Origin: Prochlorococcus sp. AG-355-N16
GTDB taxonomy: Bacteria > Cyanobacteriota > Cyanobacteriia > PCC-6307 > Cyanobiaceae
Length of the DNA stretch: 64,000 nucleotides
Assembly (NCBI GenBank): GCA_003278545.1
Contig: QCEF01000004.1
Coordinates: forward strand, 91,194-155,193
Direction: 5' to 3'
Shown here: positions 32,844 through 44,213 of the stretch, piece after piece
Layout of the letters: every line of letters starts with the position of its first letter
Position numbering within the stretch: the stretch's first letter is position 1
Position numbers and translations under genes: made by a program
The notes under the pieces: generated by a model
What the model was told of the DNA's origin: nothing
Databases searched by the model: none
What the model saw: only the letters and a program-made list of their open reading frames with translations

Positions 32844-33194
32844 TTAACTTAGACATATTTCACTAGTTAAGTCTTTTGCGACTAATAATTCAGTCATCTC
32901 CTTATTACTTTTAATATTAAAAACTTTCGCTAACAAAACATTCTCTTTAGAACCAAAAGGTTTTATTTTCACTTTGCTTCCCCTTGGGAATTCACTCTTA
33001 AGTAAATTAATTGCTTCGAGCTCATCATTTTCATTTACATCTACACAAAATAATCGAATAGTTAAATTCCTATTTTGATCCCCCACCAATATAGTATTTG
33101 AACTTTTAATTTGAAGAATTTCAGCCGAATTAACTATTACAGGATTAAGAACAATCAGGCAGACTATAATTAAAATTTTTGATAATTTTTTCAA
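32844..33194 (-). CDS. Secreted/periplasmic hypothetical protein, SNase-like fold suspected
   Basis: Signal peptide MKKLSKILIIVCLIVLNPVIVNSAE; then LQIKSSNTILVGDQNRNLTIRLFCVDV, reminiscent of TNase N-terminal strands. Confidence 0.6.
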   Translation of the reverse strand: MKKLSKILIIVCLIVLNPVIVNSAEILQIKSSNTILVGDQNRNLTIRLFCVDVNENDELEAINLLKSEFPRGSKVKIKPFGSKENVLLAKVFNIKSNKEMTELLVAKDLTSEICLS

Positions 33195-33260
33195 TTCAGA
33201 AATATCTAAGCTTTTAAATTATCTTAAGGTTAATTTTTTAAAATGATGAATTAAAAAAAA

Positions 33261-35024
33261 TTAGTCTTCACAATTAACATATCCAACCATTTGAGCATTA
33301 CTTTTACCGGGAGGAACCATTGGATAACAATTTTCACCTCTTCTTACAAGGATATTAATCAAGGCAGGACCGTCATGATCAAGCGCATTTTTTAATTCAT
33401 TCTGTAGTTGTTTTCTCTCAGAAATTAAGTATCCTTTAACTCCAAAAGACTCAGCAAGTTTTACAAAATCAGGTTCTCCACAACTCATATCAGATGAGGA
33501 ATATCTTTCATCGTAGAAACTTTCCTGCCATTGTCTTACCATCCCTTGCCAGCGATTATTGATAATAATCAATTTCACCTTTAGACCATATTGAGATAAA
33601 GTTCCTAATTCTTGAATATTCATTAAAACACTTGCATCTCCTGCAATACAAATTACATCCGAATTAGGTAAGGCTGCTTTTACTCCAATTGCTGCTGGCA
33701 ATCCAAAACCCATAGTTCCTAAGCCTGCACTACTAATCCATTTTCTTGGAGAATTCCTAAGGTATTGAGCAGCCCACATCTGATGTTGTCCTACATCTGT
33801 AGTTACATAAGCTTCTGGTGAAAGTTCCTTCACTTTTAATAGAACCTCCTGAGGATAAATTTCTCCTTCTTTGGGCGGGTCATATAAAGGGTGTTTATTT
33901 TTCCAAAAATCAATTTTTTCTAACCAGTTTTTCGTCTGACAAGTAAATTTATTTTTTAGAGATTGTTCATTGATTTTGAGAACAGCTTTTGAAACATCAG
34001 AAACAATTGCAACATCTACACGTTTATTTTTATTAACTTCTGCCGGGTCGATATCTATATGAATTACCTTTGCATTAGGTGCAAAAGTATCTAATTTTCC
34101 TGTCACCCTATCATCGAATCTAGCTCCAACAGCAATTAAAAGATCGCATTCTGTAACAGCGAAATTTGCATAAGCAGTTCCATGCATTCCTAACATCCCT
34201 ACTGATAAATTATCTTTCTCGTCAAAAGCGCCCTTCCCCATTAAGGTTGTAGTAACTGGTATTTGATAATTCTTTGCTAGAGTTTTTATCTCATCATGGG
34301 CCCCTGAAGATATTGCCCCACCTCCAACATATAGAAGAGGTCTTTCAGAATCTTCTATTAATTTAATTGCTTTATTGATATCGCAATCATTAATTTCTCC
34401 ATTCCTTTTGAATCCTTTTGGAATAATCTCACCAGGCAAAACTCTTTGGTAATTAAAGAACTCCTGACCTACATCTTTTGGTATATCAATTAAAACAGGG
34501 CCAGGTCTTCCAGATGAGGCTATAAAAAAAGCTTCAGAAACTACTTTCGCGATATCTAAAGGATCTCTTATTACCCATGAATGTTTCACTATTGGAAGAG
34601 TTATTCCAAAAATATCAGTTTCTTGAAAAGCGTCTGTCCCTATAGCAGGTCTTGGGACTTGACCTGTAACTACAACTAGGGGTACTGAATCCATTTGCGC
34701 AGTGGCAATTCCAGTTACCAAATTTGTTGCACCTGGACCTGAGGTCCCAAAACATACTCCAACTTCACCAGTAGATCTTGCATATCCATCAGCCGCATGT
34801 GAACCACCTTGTTCATGCCTAACCATATAATGCTTTAACCAACCTTCTTTTTCTGCCTTATGCACAGCATCATATATTGGTAGTATGGCGCCCCCAGGAT
34901 ATCCAAATATAACTTTTACTCCATGAATTTTTAAAGAATCCATTAGTGCATCTGCACCAGTTATCCAAATTGGATTTTCATGTTTTGAACTACCCTTTGA
35001 AAAGGATCTCGAAGTGAGGGTCAC
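33261..35024 (-). CDS. ilvB: Acetolactate synthase large subunit
   Basis: [19 protein letters not shown]...[57 protein letters not shown] motif [34 protein letters not shown]. Confidence 0.97.
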   Translation of the reverse strand: MTLTSRSFSKGSSKHENPIWITGADALMDSLKIHGVKVIFGYPGGAILPIYDAVHKAEKEGWLKHYMVRHEQGGSHAADGYARSTGEVGVCFGTSGPGATNLVTGIATAQMDSVPLVVVTGQVPRPAIGTDAFQETDIFGITLPIVKHSWVIRDPLDIAKVVSEAFFIASSGRPGPVLIDIPKDVGQEFFNYQRVLPGEIIPKGFKRNGEINDCDINKAIKLIEDSERPLLYVGGGAISSGAHDEIKTLAKNYQIPVTTTLMGKGAFDEKDNLSVGMLGMHGTAYANFAVTECDLLIAVGARFDDRVTGKLDTFAPNAKVIHIDIDPAEVNKNKRVDVAIVSDVSKAVLKINEQSLKNKFTCQTKNWLEKIDFWKNKHPLYDPPKEGEIYPQEVLLKVKELSPEAYVTTDVGQHQMWAAQYLRNSPRKWISSAGLGTMGFGLPAAIGVKAALPNSDVICIAGDASVLMNIQELGTLSQYGLKVKLIIINNRWQGMVRQWQESFYDERYSSSDMSCGEPDFVKLAESFGVKGYLISERKQLQNELKNALDHDGPALINILVRRGENCYPMVPPGKSNAQMVGYVNCED

Positions 35025-35160
35025 TAAAGAAATTCAATATTTACTATAAATATTAAACTTAATTAAATACTTTTGCCTCATTTAGAAATGTAATGTCAGA
35101 AATGTATTCGAAATAATCTTTCAAAAAATTAAAAATTAGCAAATAAATTTAACTTGTTCT

Positions 35161-36336
35161 TTATAAAATGCCTAATCTATGTAGAGGTCCAGAGCCTGAA
35201 ATAAGTTCAATAAAAAGCACAAGAAAAATAATCATTGCAACCCTCCCGTTCCACACTTCTGAACTATTATTCCAACCCCATTGCCACTTCTCTTGGGGGT
35301 AAAGTTTAACTTTTTCAGGCAACTGTGAAGCCTCCTCTATATTAACAAGAGGTCCTTCCAAACAGGAAATCACTAGATCACTAAGGCCTTCAATAAAAGT
35401 AGGATGAGTATTTAAAGCCTTAACTCTACGAAAGTTTTTAATACCAGCCTTTAGAGCAATTTCTTTATATTCAATATCAATTTCTTGCAATGTTTCGATA
35501 TGCTCTCCAACAAAACTAATAGGGACCACAATCAGGTCATTAACATTTGACCTTCCAAGATCAGCTAACACTTCTTCTGTATAAGGCTTTAACCATTCAA
35601 CGGGACCAACTCTACTTTGATAAGAAAGTGTATAAGGATTACTATGCCCTAAACATTTTTCCAGCTCATTTATAATCAATAAAGAACAATCTTCAATTTG
35701 TTGTTTGTAAGGGTCTCCAGCTTCCTCTACGTAACTCTTAGGAACTCCATGAGCAGTGAAAAATATATGGGCTTTTGAAGGTAATTCACAAAGTGAAATT
35801 TGTTCAGAAATTAATTCGACCATAGACTTTAAATAACCTGATTGACTGAACCAACTCCTTACACATCTCATTGGAACCTTCTTAAATTCATCATCAGAAT
35901 CTCGCAATTTTTTTAATTCCCTAAAGCTCGAACCACTAGTACTTATCGAAAAATGTGGATACAAGGGTATTACAACAACTTGATCTATGCCATCTGCTTT
36001 CATATCAGCAATTGCCGATTCAGTAAAAGGATGCCAGTACCTCATAGCGATATAGGTAGTAGCATTAAACCCTTTTTCCCTTAATTTAGATTGTAATTCT
36101 CTTGCTTGTTGTTCTGTTATCCTTCTAATAGGTGAACCTCCTCCTATAGAAAGGTAGGCCTGTTGTGAAGTAGTGCTCCTAAGCGTGCTAATTAACCAAG
36201 CTAGGGGCTTTTGAAAAACAGGGAAAGGTGTCCTGATAATTTCTGGATCAGAAAAAAGATTATATAAGAATGGGCCAACATCAGTAATGCGTTCAGGCCC
36301 TCCTAAATTCATTAGTAAGACGCCTATTTTATCCAT
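35161..36336 (-). CDS. hemH: Ferrochelatase with C-terminal CAB/Hlip-like helix
   Basis: [32 protein letters not shown]...[18 protein letters not shown]...[17 protein letters not shown]-terminal [25 protein letters not shown]. Confidence 0.96.
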   Translation of the reverse strand: MDKIGVLLMNLGGPERITDVGPFLYNLFSDPEIIRTPFPVFQKPLAWLISTLRSTTSQQAYLSIGGGSPIRRITEQQARELQSKLREKGFNATTYIAMRYWHPFTESAIADMKADGIDQVVVIPLYPHFSISTSGSSFRELKKLRDSDDEFKKVPMRCVRSWFSQSGYLKSMVELISEQISLCELPSKAHIFFTAHGVPKSYVEEAGDPYKQQIEDCSLLIINELEKCLGHSNPYTLSYQSRVGPVEWLKPYTEEVLADLGRSNVNDLIVVPISFVGEHIETLQEIDIEYKEIALKAGIKNFRRVKALNTHPTFIEGLSDLVISCLEGPLVNIEEASQLPEKVKLYPQEKWQWGWNNSSEVWNGRVAMIIFLVLFIELISGSGPLHRLGIL

Positions 36337-36401
36337 TTAAAATTTATGGAGATTGAAAATCAACATTAAAAACGTCATTATATGGACAATTATATAAGTA
36401 A

Positions 36402-37571
36402 ATGAACGTAATTCAGGAAATTAATAATGTCAATGATAAATTTGCTACTCAAGGAAGCAAGCTTAAAATTGAAAAAAGAGGAGAGAAATTAAATATTCGT
36501 GGTTCACTACCCTCCAAAGAAGATAACAATAACTTTAAAATTCAAAGAATATCTCTTGGTTTAAAGGCTGATATTTCTGGATTAGAGGAGGCCAAAAAAA
36601 AATTACAATTAATCAATTTGCAATTGGAATTGAATCAATTTGATTGGATTAATTGGATAGGCAAACCATATAAAAAGGAAATAAAAGATGGTTTTGAATT
36701 CCCAAAAAGATTAAATCAATTTGAGGAATTTTTTTTTAAAGAAAATAAAAGTGATTTTCGAAACAGCACTAGAAAAACTACTTGGAGAAGTTCTTACAAA
36801 CCATATATGAAAAGAATCCTTAATATTTACAATGACTATGAAAATGAAGCTTTAGAAAAAGTATTTCAAAAAACACTTGAAAGTTATAAGGAAGGTACCA
36901 GAAGTAGGAAACAATGCGCTACTTCTTTAAGTGTTTTGGCTAAGTTTTTGGACATTAAACTACCAGAAGATTGGAAGTTAAATTCTAGGGGATATTCTCT
37001 GAACAAAGCAGGATTTAGGGATCTTCCTAAAGACGAATTAATAGAGAAACTGTGGGAGACTATACCAAACAAGTCTTGGAAATTTGTTTTTGGTCTGATG
37101 GCTACATATGGATTAAGGAATCATGAAGTATTTTTTTGTGATTTAAGTTCTCTTACTAATTTTGGGGACAAAATTATTAGAGTTTTACCTACGACTAAAA
37201 CTGGGGAACATCAAGTTTGGCCATTTCATCCTGAATGGGTGGAAAAGTTCGAATTATCAAAACTTGGAGAGAATCCAGAACTTCTACCAAATATTAATAG
37301 AGACCTTAAAATTACAACCCTACAGAATATTGGAAAAAAAATTACAGATCAGTTTAAGCGTTACTCTTTACAAATAAAACCTTATGATCTAAGACATGCT
37401 TGGGCAGTTAGAACAATTTTTTATGATTTACCTGATACTGTGGCTGCCAGAATGATGGGACATTCGGTTAGTTTACATACTCAAACTTATCACCACTGGA
37501 TTACTAAAAGAGATCAACAACAGGCAGTGAATAATTCACTTTTAAAAGTTAAAAGAGTTGAAAATATTTAG
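36402..37571 (+). CDS. Tyrosine recombinase/phage-integrase-family protein
   Basis: ATYGLRNHEVFF (box I R), LRHAWAVR (box II), MMGHSVSLHTQTYHHW (H and catalytic Y). Confidence 0.85.
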   Translation: MNVIQEINNVNDKFATQGSKLKIEKRGEKLNIRGSLPSKEDNNNFKIQRISLGLKADISGLEEAKKKLQLINLQLELNQFDWINWIGKPYKKEIKDGFEFPKRLNQFEEFFFKENKSDFRNSTRKTTWRSSYKPYMKRILNIYNDYENEALEKVFQKTLESYKEGTRSRKQCATSLSVLAKFLDIKLPEDWKLNSRGYSLNKAGFRDLPKDELIEKLWETIPNKSWKFVFGLMATYGLRNHEVFFCDLSSLTNFGDKIIRVLPTTKTGEHQVWPFHPEWVEKFELSKLGENPELLPNINRDLKITTLQNIGKKITDQFKRYSLQIKPYDLRHAWAVRTIFYDLPDTVAARMMGHSVSLHTQTYHHWITKRDQQQAVNNSLLKVKRVENI

Positions 37572-37605
37572 ACATTTATAATAATTAAATAAAAATAAGG
37601 GTCAT

Positions 37606-38298
37606 ATGCAAGAAAAACCTTCACCTTCCGAGAAAATATTTAACCTCGATAATCAAGCAAATAAACTTGGAATGGGAGGTAAATTTTCACCGGAAAGCGA
37701 TGAGAGCTCATATAAAGAAAGAATGCAGCAAAGAAAAGATATTCAAGCCGAAAGACTACAAATCAGAAAAACAAAAAAAGGATTATTGATTGTTTTTACA
37801 GGAAATGGCAAGGGCAAGACCACTGCATCATTAGGTATGGCTTTAAGGACGGTAGGGCATGGCTATAAAGTAGCAATAATTCAATTTATCAAAGGAGGCT
37901 GGAAAACTGGAGAAGAAAAAGCACTTAAAAACTTTTCTTCAAACATATCTTGGCATTCATTAGGAGAGGGATTTACTTGGGAAACACAAGACAGAATTAG
38001 AGATGAAAAATTAGTTCAAGAGGCTTGGCAATTAGCCAAAAAATACATCCAAAACGAATCTTATAAACTTATCATTCTTGATGAAATTAATATTGCGACA
38101 AAACTTGGTTATCTTGCACCCGAGGAAATAATCACTTTTTTAAAAAGCTTAAATAATAGAAAAAATCATATTGTTTTAACTGGAAGGGGAGCATCTAATT
38201 CAATTATCAATTACGCTGATCTTGTTACAGAAATGAAACTAATAAGACATCCATTTAAAGAACAAGGAATAAAAGCACAAAAGTGTATTGAATTTTAG
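37606..38298 (+). CDS. cobO: Cob(I)yrinic acid a,c-diamide adenosyltransferase
   Basis: KGLLIVFTGNGKGKTTASLGMALRTVGHGYKVAIIQFIKGGWKTGE; LIILDEINIATKLGYL; VLTGRGA. Confidence 0.95.
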   Translation: MQEKPSPSEKIFNLDNQANKLGMGGKFSPESDESSYKERMQQRKDIQAERLQIRKTKKGLLIVFTGNGKGKTTASLGMALRTVGHGYKVAIIQFIKGGWKTGEEKALKNFSSNISWHSLGEGFTWETQDRIRDEKLVQEAWQLAKKYIQNESYKLIILDEINIATKLGYLAPEEIITFLKSLNNRKNHIVLTGRGASNSIINYADLVTEMKLIRHPFKEQGIKAQKCIEF

Positions 38299-38425
38299 TT
38301 AAGGTAAGTTATTATTTAAAATCTCTTCAGGCAGGTTTAGAAATGTTTAAAGACGCAAGCAATATCTGAACAAAAAATAAATTTGGTGCTTTTACTTGCT
38401 AAGGTCTTACAAGTACAATTATTGA

Positions 38426-39130
38426 ATGACTTACAAAAGAGTTCTCTTAAAACTTAGTGGTGAAGCACTAATGGGTGAAAAACCTTATGGTATTGATCCT
38501 GCTATAGTTCAGTCAATAGCAGAGGATGTTTCGAAAGTTGTCGAAAATAATGTAGAACTAGCGATAGTTGTTGGGGGCGGGAATATTTTTAGAGGGCTTA
38601 AAGGGTCTGCAGATGGCATGGATAGAGCGACAGCTGATTATGTTGGGATGCTCGCAACAGTAATGAATGCTATTTCACTTCAAGATGGATTAGAAAGAGT
38701 AGGAGTTGCAACAAGAGTTCAAACTGCAATAGAAATGCAGGAAATTGCCGAACCCTACATAAGAAGAAGAGCCATGAGGCACTTAGAAAAAGGTAGAGTT
38801 GTAGTTTTCGGAGGTGGATGCGGAAATCCATTTTTTACAACCGATACTACGGCAGCTTTAAGAGCAGCAGAGATAAACGCTGAAGTTGTTATGAAGGCTA
38901 CTAAAGTTGATGGAGTATACGATCGTGATCCTAATCAATTTAAAGATGCAAAAAAATATTCCTCTCTCAGTTATCAACAAGTTCTTAGTGACGAAATTGC
39001 CGTAATGGACAGTACTGCGATTGCACTTTGCAAAGATAATAATATCCCAATTATGGTTTTTGATATATTCAAAAAAGGGAACATTTCTAAAGCTGTTGCT
39101 GGTGAGCCAATAGGCTCTTTAATAAGTTAG
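38426..39130 (+). CDS. pyrH: UMP kinase
   Basis: [14 protein letters not shown]...[35 protein letters not shown]...[20 protein letters not shown]. Confidence 0.98.
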   Translation: MTYKRVLLKLSGEALMGEKPYGIDPAIVQSIAEDVSKVVENNVELAIVVGGGNIFRGLKGSADGMDRATADYVGMLATVMNAISLQDGLERVGVATRVQTAIEMQEIAEPYIRRRAMRHLEKGRVVVFGGGCGNPFFTTDTTAALRAAEINAEVVMKATKVDGVYDRDPNQFKDAKKYSSLSYQQVLSDEIAVMDSTAIALCKDNNIPIMVFDIFKKGNISKAVAGEPIGSLIS

Positions 39131-39152
39131 AGATCATTTAATTTTTTTAATT

Positions 39153-39701
39153 ATGAAAGAAAAAGAAATTCAAGAAAATATGAATAAAAGTATTGAAGCC
39201 ATACAAAGAAACTTTAATACAATTAGGACAGGCAGAGCTAATGCTTCCTTGTTAGACAGAGTAAGTGTTGAGTACTACGGAGCAGAAACACCAATCAAAT
39301 CGCTTGCCACTATAAGCACTGTTGATTCGCAAACAATTTCAATACAACCTTTCGATATTTCATGTTTGCAAGCGATAGAAAAATCTATTTCTATGAGTGA
39401 TTTAGGAATTACTCCAAATAATGATGGGAAAGTAATAAGAATAAATGTTCCTCCGTTAACAGAAGAAAGAAGAAAAGAATTTTGTAAATTAGCTTCTAAA
39501 TATGCAGAGGAAGGAAAAGTAGCTTTGAGAAATATCAGAAGAGATGCTGTTGATAAAGAAAAAAAAGACGAAAAAGATGGCCTTATTTCTATTGACGAAT
39601 CGAGAGATAATCAATCTGAAATTCAGAAAATTACTGACAAATATATTTCCTTAATAGAAACTAAATTGTCTGAAAAAGAAAAGGAAATTCTAAAAGTTTG
39701 A
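39153..39701 (+). CDS. frr: Ribosome recycling factor
   Basis: [46 protein letters not shown]...[15 protein letters not shown]. Confidence 0.98.
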   Translation: MKEKEIQENMNKSIEAIQRNFNTIRTGRANASLLDRVSVEYYGAETPIKSLATISTVDSQTISIQPFDISCLQAIEKSISMSDLGITPNNDGKVIRINVPPLTEERRKEFCKLASKYAEEGKVALRNIRRDAVDKEKKDEKDGLISIDESRDNQSEIQKITDKYISLIETKLSEKEKEILKV

Positions 39702-40831
39702 TAGGATTTGACGTTGTAATAATTGGTGGAGGTTTATCAGGATCCTCAACCGCTCTTAACCTATCAAAGAAAGGATATTCTGTTTTAATTATCGAAAAAG
39801 AAAATTCCCAAGATTACAAACCATGTGCAGGCGGGATGGCATCTTCAATGCAAAGATTTCTTCCTTTAGATATAAAAGATGCCATAGCATCAAAAATTAA
39901 GAATGTTGAATTCAGATGGAAGGCTACAGATAATGTAACTGCTGATCTGACTGGGGAATCCCCATTTTGGATTATTAAAAGAGAGAAACTTGATCAATTA
40001 TTACTTGATGAGTCCTTAAGTAATGGAGCTCAGATAATGAGACCATTATTGATAGAAAAAATTATAAAAAAAAATGATAAATGGGAAATTACTTGCAATA
40101 ACAAAATAAAATATATTTCAGAATTTCTTGTAATTGCAGATGGGTCCCAATCGAAATGGGCGAGTTATTTCAATTTAGGGCCAAGAAAACCGAAATTTGC
40201 GAACACAATCTCATTAAGATTAAAAGGGTTAGGTGAAATCCCTAGAGATGCAGTTAGATTTGAGTTTGGATTTATAAAATATGGGTTTGCATGGGCATTC
40301 CCCCTAAGAGAAAGCTTAAATATTGGTTTAGGTACTTTTATAAACAATGGTCTTCTAGAAAATCAGGCTATAAATAAACAAGTAATCAGAAGCTTCGGTT
40401 TTGATGATTATCCTAATAAAACAATTACTAAGAAACTGAGAATATGGAATGGCTTCAACTCAATTAATGGTGACAAAGTTTTAGCGGTTGGAGATGCAGC
40501 ATCTCTATGTGATCCATTCTTAGCTGAAGGGATTAGACCATCTTTAATTAGCAGTTTTTATGCTGCAGAATATATAGATCAGTTTCTATCAGGAAAAGTA
40601 GATGATTTAAATCTTTATACGAAAAAAATTAACAGCATTTGGGGAAAATCAATGGCTTGGGGGAGGAGAATAGCCCAAGTATTTTATAGATTTCCCAGAA
40701 CTGGATACCAATTAGGTGTCAAAAGAAAAACAGCACCTAAACGTATTGCTCAAATATTATCAGGAGAAATGAGTTATGAAGATATTGCAAAAAGAGTTAT
40801 CAGAAGACTTTTAACAAAAAGTGGGACTTAA
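39698..40831 (+). CDS. Geranylgeranyl-reductase-family FAD-dependent oxidoreductase
   Basis: [31 protein letters not shown]...YKPCAGGM...[29 protein letters not shown] start overlapping frr stop. Confidence 0.88.
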   Translation: MIGFDVVIIGGGLSGSSTALNLSKKGYSVLIIEKENSQDYKPCAGGMASSMQRFLPLDIKDAIASKIKNVEFRWKATDNVTADLTGESPFWIIKREKLDQLLLDESLSNGAQIMRPLLIEKIIKKNDKWEITCNNKIKYISEFLVIADGSQSKWASYFNLGPRKPKFANTISLRLKGLGEIPRDAVRFEFGFIKYGFAWAFPLRESLNIGLGTFINNGLLENQAINKQVIRSFGFDDYPNKTITKKLRIWNGFNSINGDKVLAVGDAASLCDPFLAEGIRPSLISSFYAAEYIDQFLSGKVDDLNLYTKKINSIWGKSMAWGRRIAQVFYRFPRTGYQLGVKRKTAPKRIAQILSGEMSYEDIAKRVIRRLLTKSGT

Positions 40832-40855
40832 TTCTTTTTCAATTCAAACTTAAAT

Positions 40856-41857
40856 TTAGTTAGCAGAAATCAATTTGTGATTTTTAATCTCTGAATATCT
40901 CTTAAGTAGCAGTTCTTCCAATTCTTCTATAGCTTTACTGAATCCAGTGATACCTTCACTAAGCTTTTCACTTGCCATTTGATCTTCTAACATACTTAAT
41001 CTAAAATCTTTTTCTTCAAATTCGTAGTCAATAGAGTTATTCATTTGGATACTTCCATCTAATTTCCTAACTAACTCTCCTTTTTCTTTTTTCAGTTCCT
41101 CAAGAAATTTTGGTGCGATTGTTAAAAGATCGCAACCTGCTAATTCTTTTATTTCATCAAGATTTCTAAAACTGGCTCCCATTACTTCTGTCTTGAATCC
41201 CTTTTCTTTAAAGTACTTGTATATTTGCGTAACCGAAATAACACCAGGGTCTTCAGCACCAACAAAACTGGTTTTACCAGTTTTTGCTTTATGCCAATCC
41301 AATATACGGCCAACGAATGGAGAAATTAGAGTTATCTTTGCATTGGCACAAGTTACTGCTTGGCAGAAGTTAAAAAGTAAAGTTAAGTTACACTTAATGC
41401 CCTCTTTTTCCAAAATTTCAGCGGCCTTAATTCCCTCCCAAGTTGCAGCAATCTTAATCAGAATTCTTTCCTTTTTAATTCCAAAATTTTTGTAAAGATT
41501 GATCAATTTTCTAGCTTTTTCTACCGTAGCTTCTGTGTCAAAGCTCAGTCTTGCATCAACTTCTGTAGATACGCGCCCTGAAATAATTTTCAATATTTCT
41601 TTTCCAAAAAATACTGAAACTTGGTCAACAGTTTCTTTGATTAATTCGATTTTGGAGAATCCTTGGGGCAATGCATTTTCTGAACTTTCTAAAGCTTTAT
41701 CAATTAATTTCACATAATCAGGGTTCTTGGCAGCGGCAAGTATTAGCGATGGATTGGTGGTAGCGTCCCTTGGTTGAAATTTTTTTATCGAATCTAAATC
41801 TCCAGTATCAGCAACAACAACGGTCATTGAGGACAATTGTTCTAAAATTGATTTCAT
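40856..41857 (-). CDS. tal: Transaldolase
   Basis: [41 protein letters not shown]...[42 protein letters not shown]...[11 protein letters not shown]. Confidence 0.97.
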   Translation of the reverse strand: MKSILEQLSSMTVVVADTGDLDSIKKFQPRDATTNPSLILAAAKNPDYVKLIDKALESSENALPQGFSKIELIKETVDQVSVFFGKEILKIISGRVSTEVDARLSFDTEATVEKARKLINLYKNFGIKKERILIKIAATWEGIKAAEILEKEGIKCNLTLLFNFCQAVTCANAKITLISPFVGRILDWHKAKTGKTSFVGAEDPGVISVTQIYKYFKEKGFKTEVMGASFRNLDEIKELAGCDLLTIAPKFLEELKKEKGELVRKLDGSIQMNNSIDYEFEEKDFRLSMLEDQMASEKLSEGITGFSKAIEELEELLLKRYSEIKNHKLISAN

Positions 41858-41947
41858 GTCTAGATAATCATATATATACATAAACTAGCTTTTATTCCTG
41901 ATGAAATCATCAGATAATCAACTAAATATTTATAAAATTGGAAAATT

Positions 41948-43702
41948 TTAGGGTTTTTTAACAATCATTCCAGGATCTTTAATCATAGGAGGTATTTTTT
42001 CAATTACTATCAAACTCTCGATAATTTCTTTCGCAACTGGTACAGCAACAGTTGAACCATATGCAAAAGATTTAGATGGCTCATCAACTACTACTAGGAC
42101 AGCATATTTCGGATCATTAACTGGTAAGGTCGCGACAAAACTACAAACTTTTTTGCTTGTATAGGAACCATTTAAGGCTTTTTGGGAAGTGCCCGTTTTT
42201 CCCGCTATCCTATAACCCTCGATTTTCACTCCAGATCCACTACCTTTATCAACTACACTCTCCATCCATTCAAGAACAGTTTTAGAGACTTCGTCTGAAA
42301 AAAACTGTTTTCTTGGATTTTTATTAACTCTTTCTTTGAAAGTTGAGGTTACATGAGGAGTGACTTCAAAACCACCATTTGCTAGAGCCGCATGAAGTTG
42401 AACCAATTTAAGTGGAGAGATTGAGAACCCCTTACCAAAAGAAGTTACGGCAGGCTCAATTGATTGATTTACAAATAAATCTTTTCTCTTTAGTTGGCCA
42501 GCAGTTGATTCAAATAAGTCAGTCTTTAAATTTTTATTTATACCTAAATTTTTTAGCCAGTCCCAATAAATTTTAGGGTCTAAATTTTGCATTATTTTTA
42601 CCATCCCAACATTACTTGAAACCTGTAATACTTTTGGATAGTCAATGTACCCGTTACCTTTTTTATCCCAATTAGAAAGTGTCCATCCTCCAACATTAAT
42701 CTCTCCAATATCTTCAACTACTCCATCTTTCTGGATTACTTTTTCTTCTAAAGCTAGGGCAAGATTAATAGGTTTAAAAGTTGAACCAGGCTCAAATAAA
42801 TCTTGAGAATACCAACCTCTAAAGAGTTCAGAATTGTACTGCCAAAATTTATTTGGATCATATGATGGGAATGTAACCAAGGAAAGAATCCGGCCACTAT
42901 TAACATCCATAACTATGGCAAATCCCTTCTTGGCTTTCCATTTGCTTACTTGCTTTGATAATGCATTGAATGAAGCTTTCTGTAATTTTGAATCTATAGT
43001 TAAGCCTAAGCTTTTGTAATCAGAAATAAAATCACCTGGGGCTGAATTATCCGGTAGAGGAGTTCCGTCTCCTCCCCTTTTTATTAAATTACTTTTATTA
43101 AAAACTTTAATTTGATTATCTAAATGAAGCTCTAAACCTGCTGAAGCCTTATTCTCATCATTAACAAAACCTACAAGATTAGAGTAAAGCTCCCCTTGTG
43201 GATAATATCTTTGCGAATATTTAAACAAATCAAGTCCGCTTATTTGAAGGTTCTTAATCTTTTCTGCCTTTTCTTCAGAAATTTTATCCAAAAGCTTGAT
43301 ACCGCTCATTTTATTACTAAATTTACTCAAGAGTATTTCGTCATGTATATCCAAGATAGATGACAATTTTTCTGTAACTTCTTCAATACTGCGAACTCTG
43401 TTAATTGAATCACCAGGAAAATTAAAATATTTTGGATGAGCCCATAATTTATAGAGCGGTTTATCGTAAGCAATTAGTCTATTATTTCTATCAACAATCG
43501 CTCTCCTTTTTTTTAAGGCGTAAGTTTTAGAAGACTGAATTAATCTAGCTTTCCTTTGTAAATCAGAAGCGTTAAAGACTTGCAATTTAACTAATCTACC
43601 AAACAAAGAAAATATTAATATTAAGCTAAAAATATAGAGATATTTAAATCTTCTTTGATCAAGGGGTATTAGACGAACAATTTTTTTGTATTTTTTCATC
43701 AA
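41948..43702 (-). CDS. ftsI: Division-type penicillin-binding protein (FtsI/PBP3-like)
   Basis: FEPGSTFKPI (SxxK), VSSNVGMVK (SxN), GKTGTSQKA (KTG); N-terminal TM anchor. Confidence 0.92.
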   Translation of the reverse strand: MMKKYKKIVRLIPLDQRRFKYLYIFSLILIFSLFGRLVKLQVFNASDLQRKARLIQSSKTYALKKRRAIVDRNNRLIAYDKPLYKLWAHPKYFNFPGDSINRVRSIEEVTEKLSSILDIHDEILLSKFSNKMSGIKLLDKISEEKAEKIKNLQISGLDLFKYSQRYYPQGELYSNLVGFVNDENKASAGLELHLDNQIKVFNKSNLIKRGGDGTPLPDNSAPGDFISDYKSLGLTIDSKLQKASFNALSKQVSKWKAKKGFAIVMDVNSGRILSLVTFPSYDPNKFWQYNSELFRGWYSQDLFEPGSTFKPINLALALEEKVIQKDGVVEDIGEINVGGWTLSNWDKKGNGYIDYPKVLQVSSNVGMVKIMQNLDPKIYWDWLKNLGINKNLKTDLFESTAGQLKRKDLFVNQSIEPAVTSFGKGFSISPLKLVQLHAALANGGFEVTPHVTSTFKERVNKNPRKQFFSDEVSKTVLEWMESVVDKGSGSGVKIEGYRIAGKTGTSQKALNGSYTSKKVCSFVATLPVNDPKYAVLVVVDEPSKSFAYGSTVAVPVAKEIIESLIVIEKIPPMIKDPGMIVKKP

Positions 43703-44127
43703 TATCCCCTTTGATATTTGCTATCACTAAAACCTGCAATGAAACTACTTAAATTTTTCTTAAATAAACTTTCTTTTTTTTCTGGAATTTTATCAAGATA
43801 GATTAAGTCTTCAGGTTTAGTTTTTCTAAAAATATTAATAGACTCAAGTTCACTAATATAAAACTCCTCAATTTTAGAAATATAATCAATGAGATTATTA
43901 TTAATAGCTCTTGTTTTAGATAAGTTTTTATATGTATTTGACCATTTTCTTTGACTATTAAAAGACAAGAAAAATAAGGTGAAAATTAATAACAAAAGAG
44001 AGATATTAATGGTGTCGAAAATTTTATGTATTAATTTGATATTAATTATGGATTTTTTTTCAGAATTTTTTTTACTTTCGTATGAAACTTTTTTTTTTAA
44101 ATTAAGTTGATTCCCATAAGGTTTCAT
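43699..44127 (-). CDS. Bitopic membrane protein with short coiled coil, FtsL-like candidate
   Basis: Basic N-terminus, one TM (TINISLLLLIFTLFFLSF), then helical region; overlaps ftsI start by 4 bp. Confidence 0.55.
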   Translation of the reverse strand: MKPYGNQLNLKKKVSYESKKNSEKKSIINIKLIHKIFDTINISLLLLIFTLFFLSFNSQRKWSNTYKNLSKTRAINNNLIDYISKIEEFYISELESINIFRKTKPEDLIYLDKIPEKKESLFKKNLSSFIAGFSDSKYQRGY

Positions 44128-44213
44128 CTAAGATTTTTATTTAAATAAAAGAAGTGTTATAAATTAAATAAACATCTTTTTGTTTGATTCGCAAGCAAAA
44201 AAAAATAAATTCT

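Noticed and set aside
35161-36336. Ferrochelatase-CAB fusion as novel
   Set aside because: C-terminal CAB-like helix is a known feature of cyanobacterial ferrochelatase.
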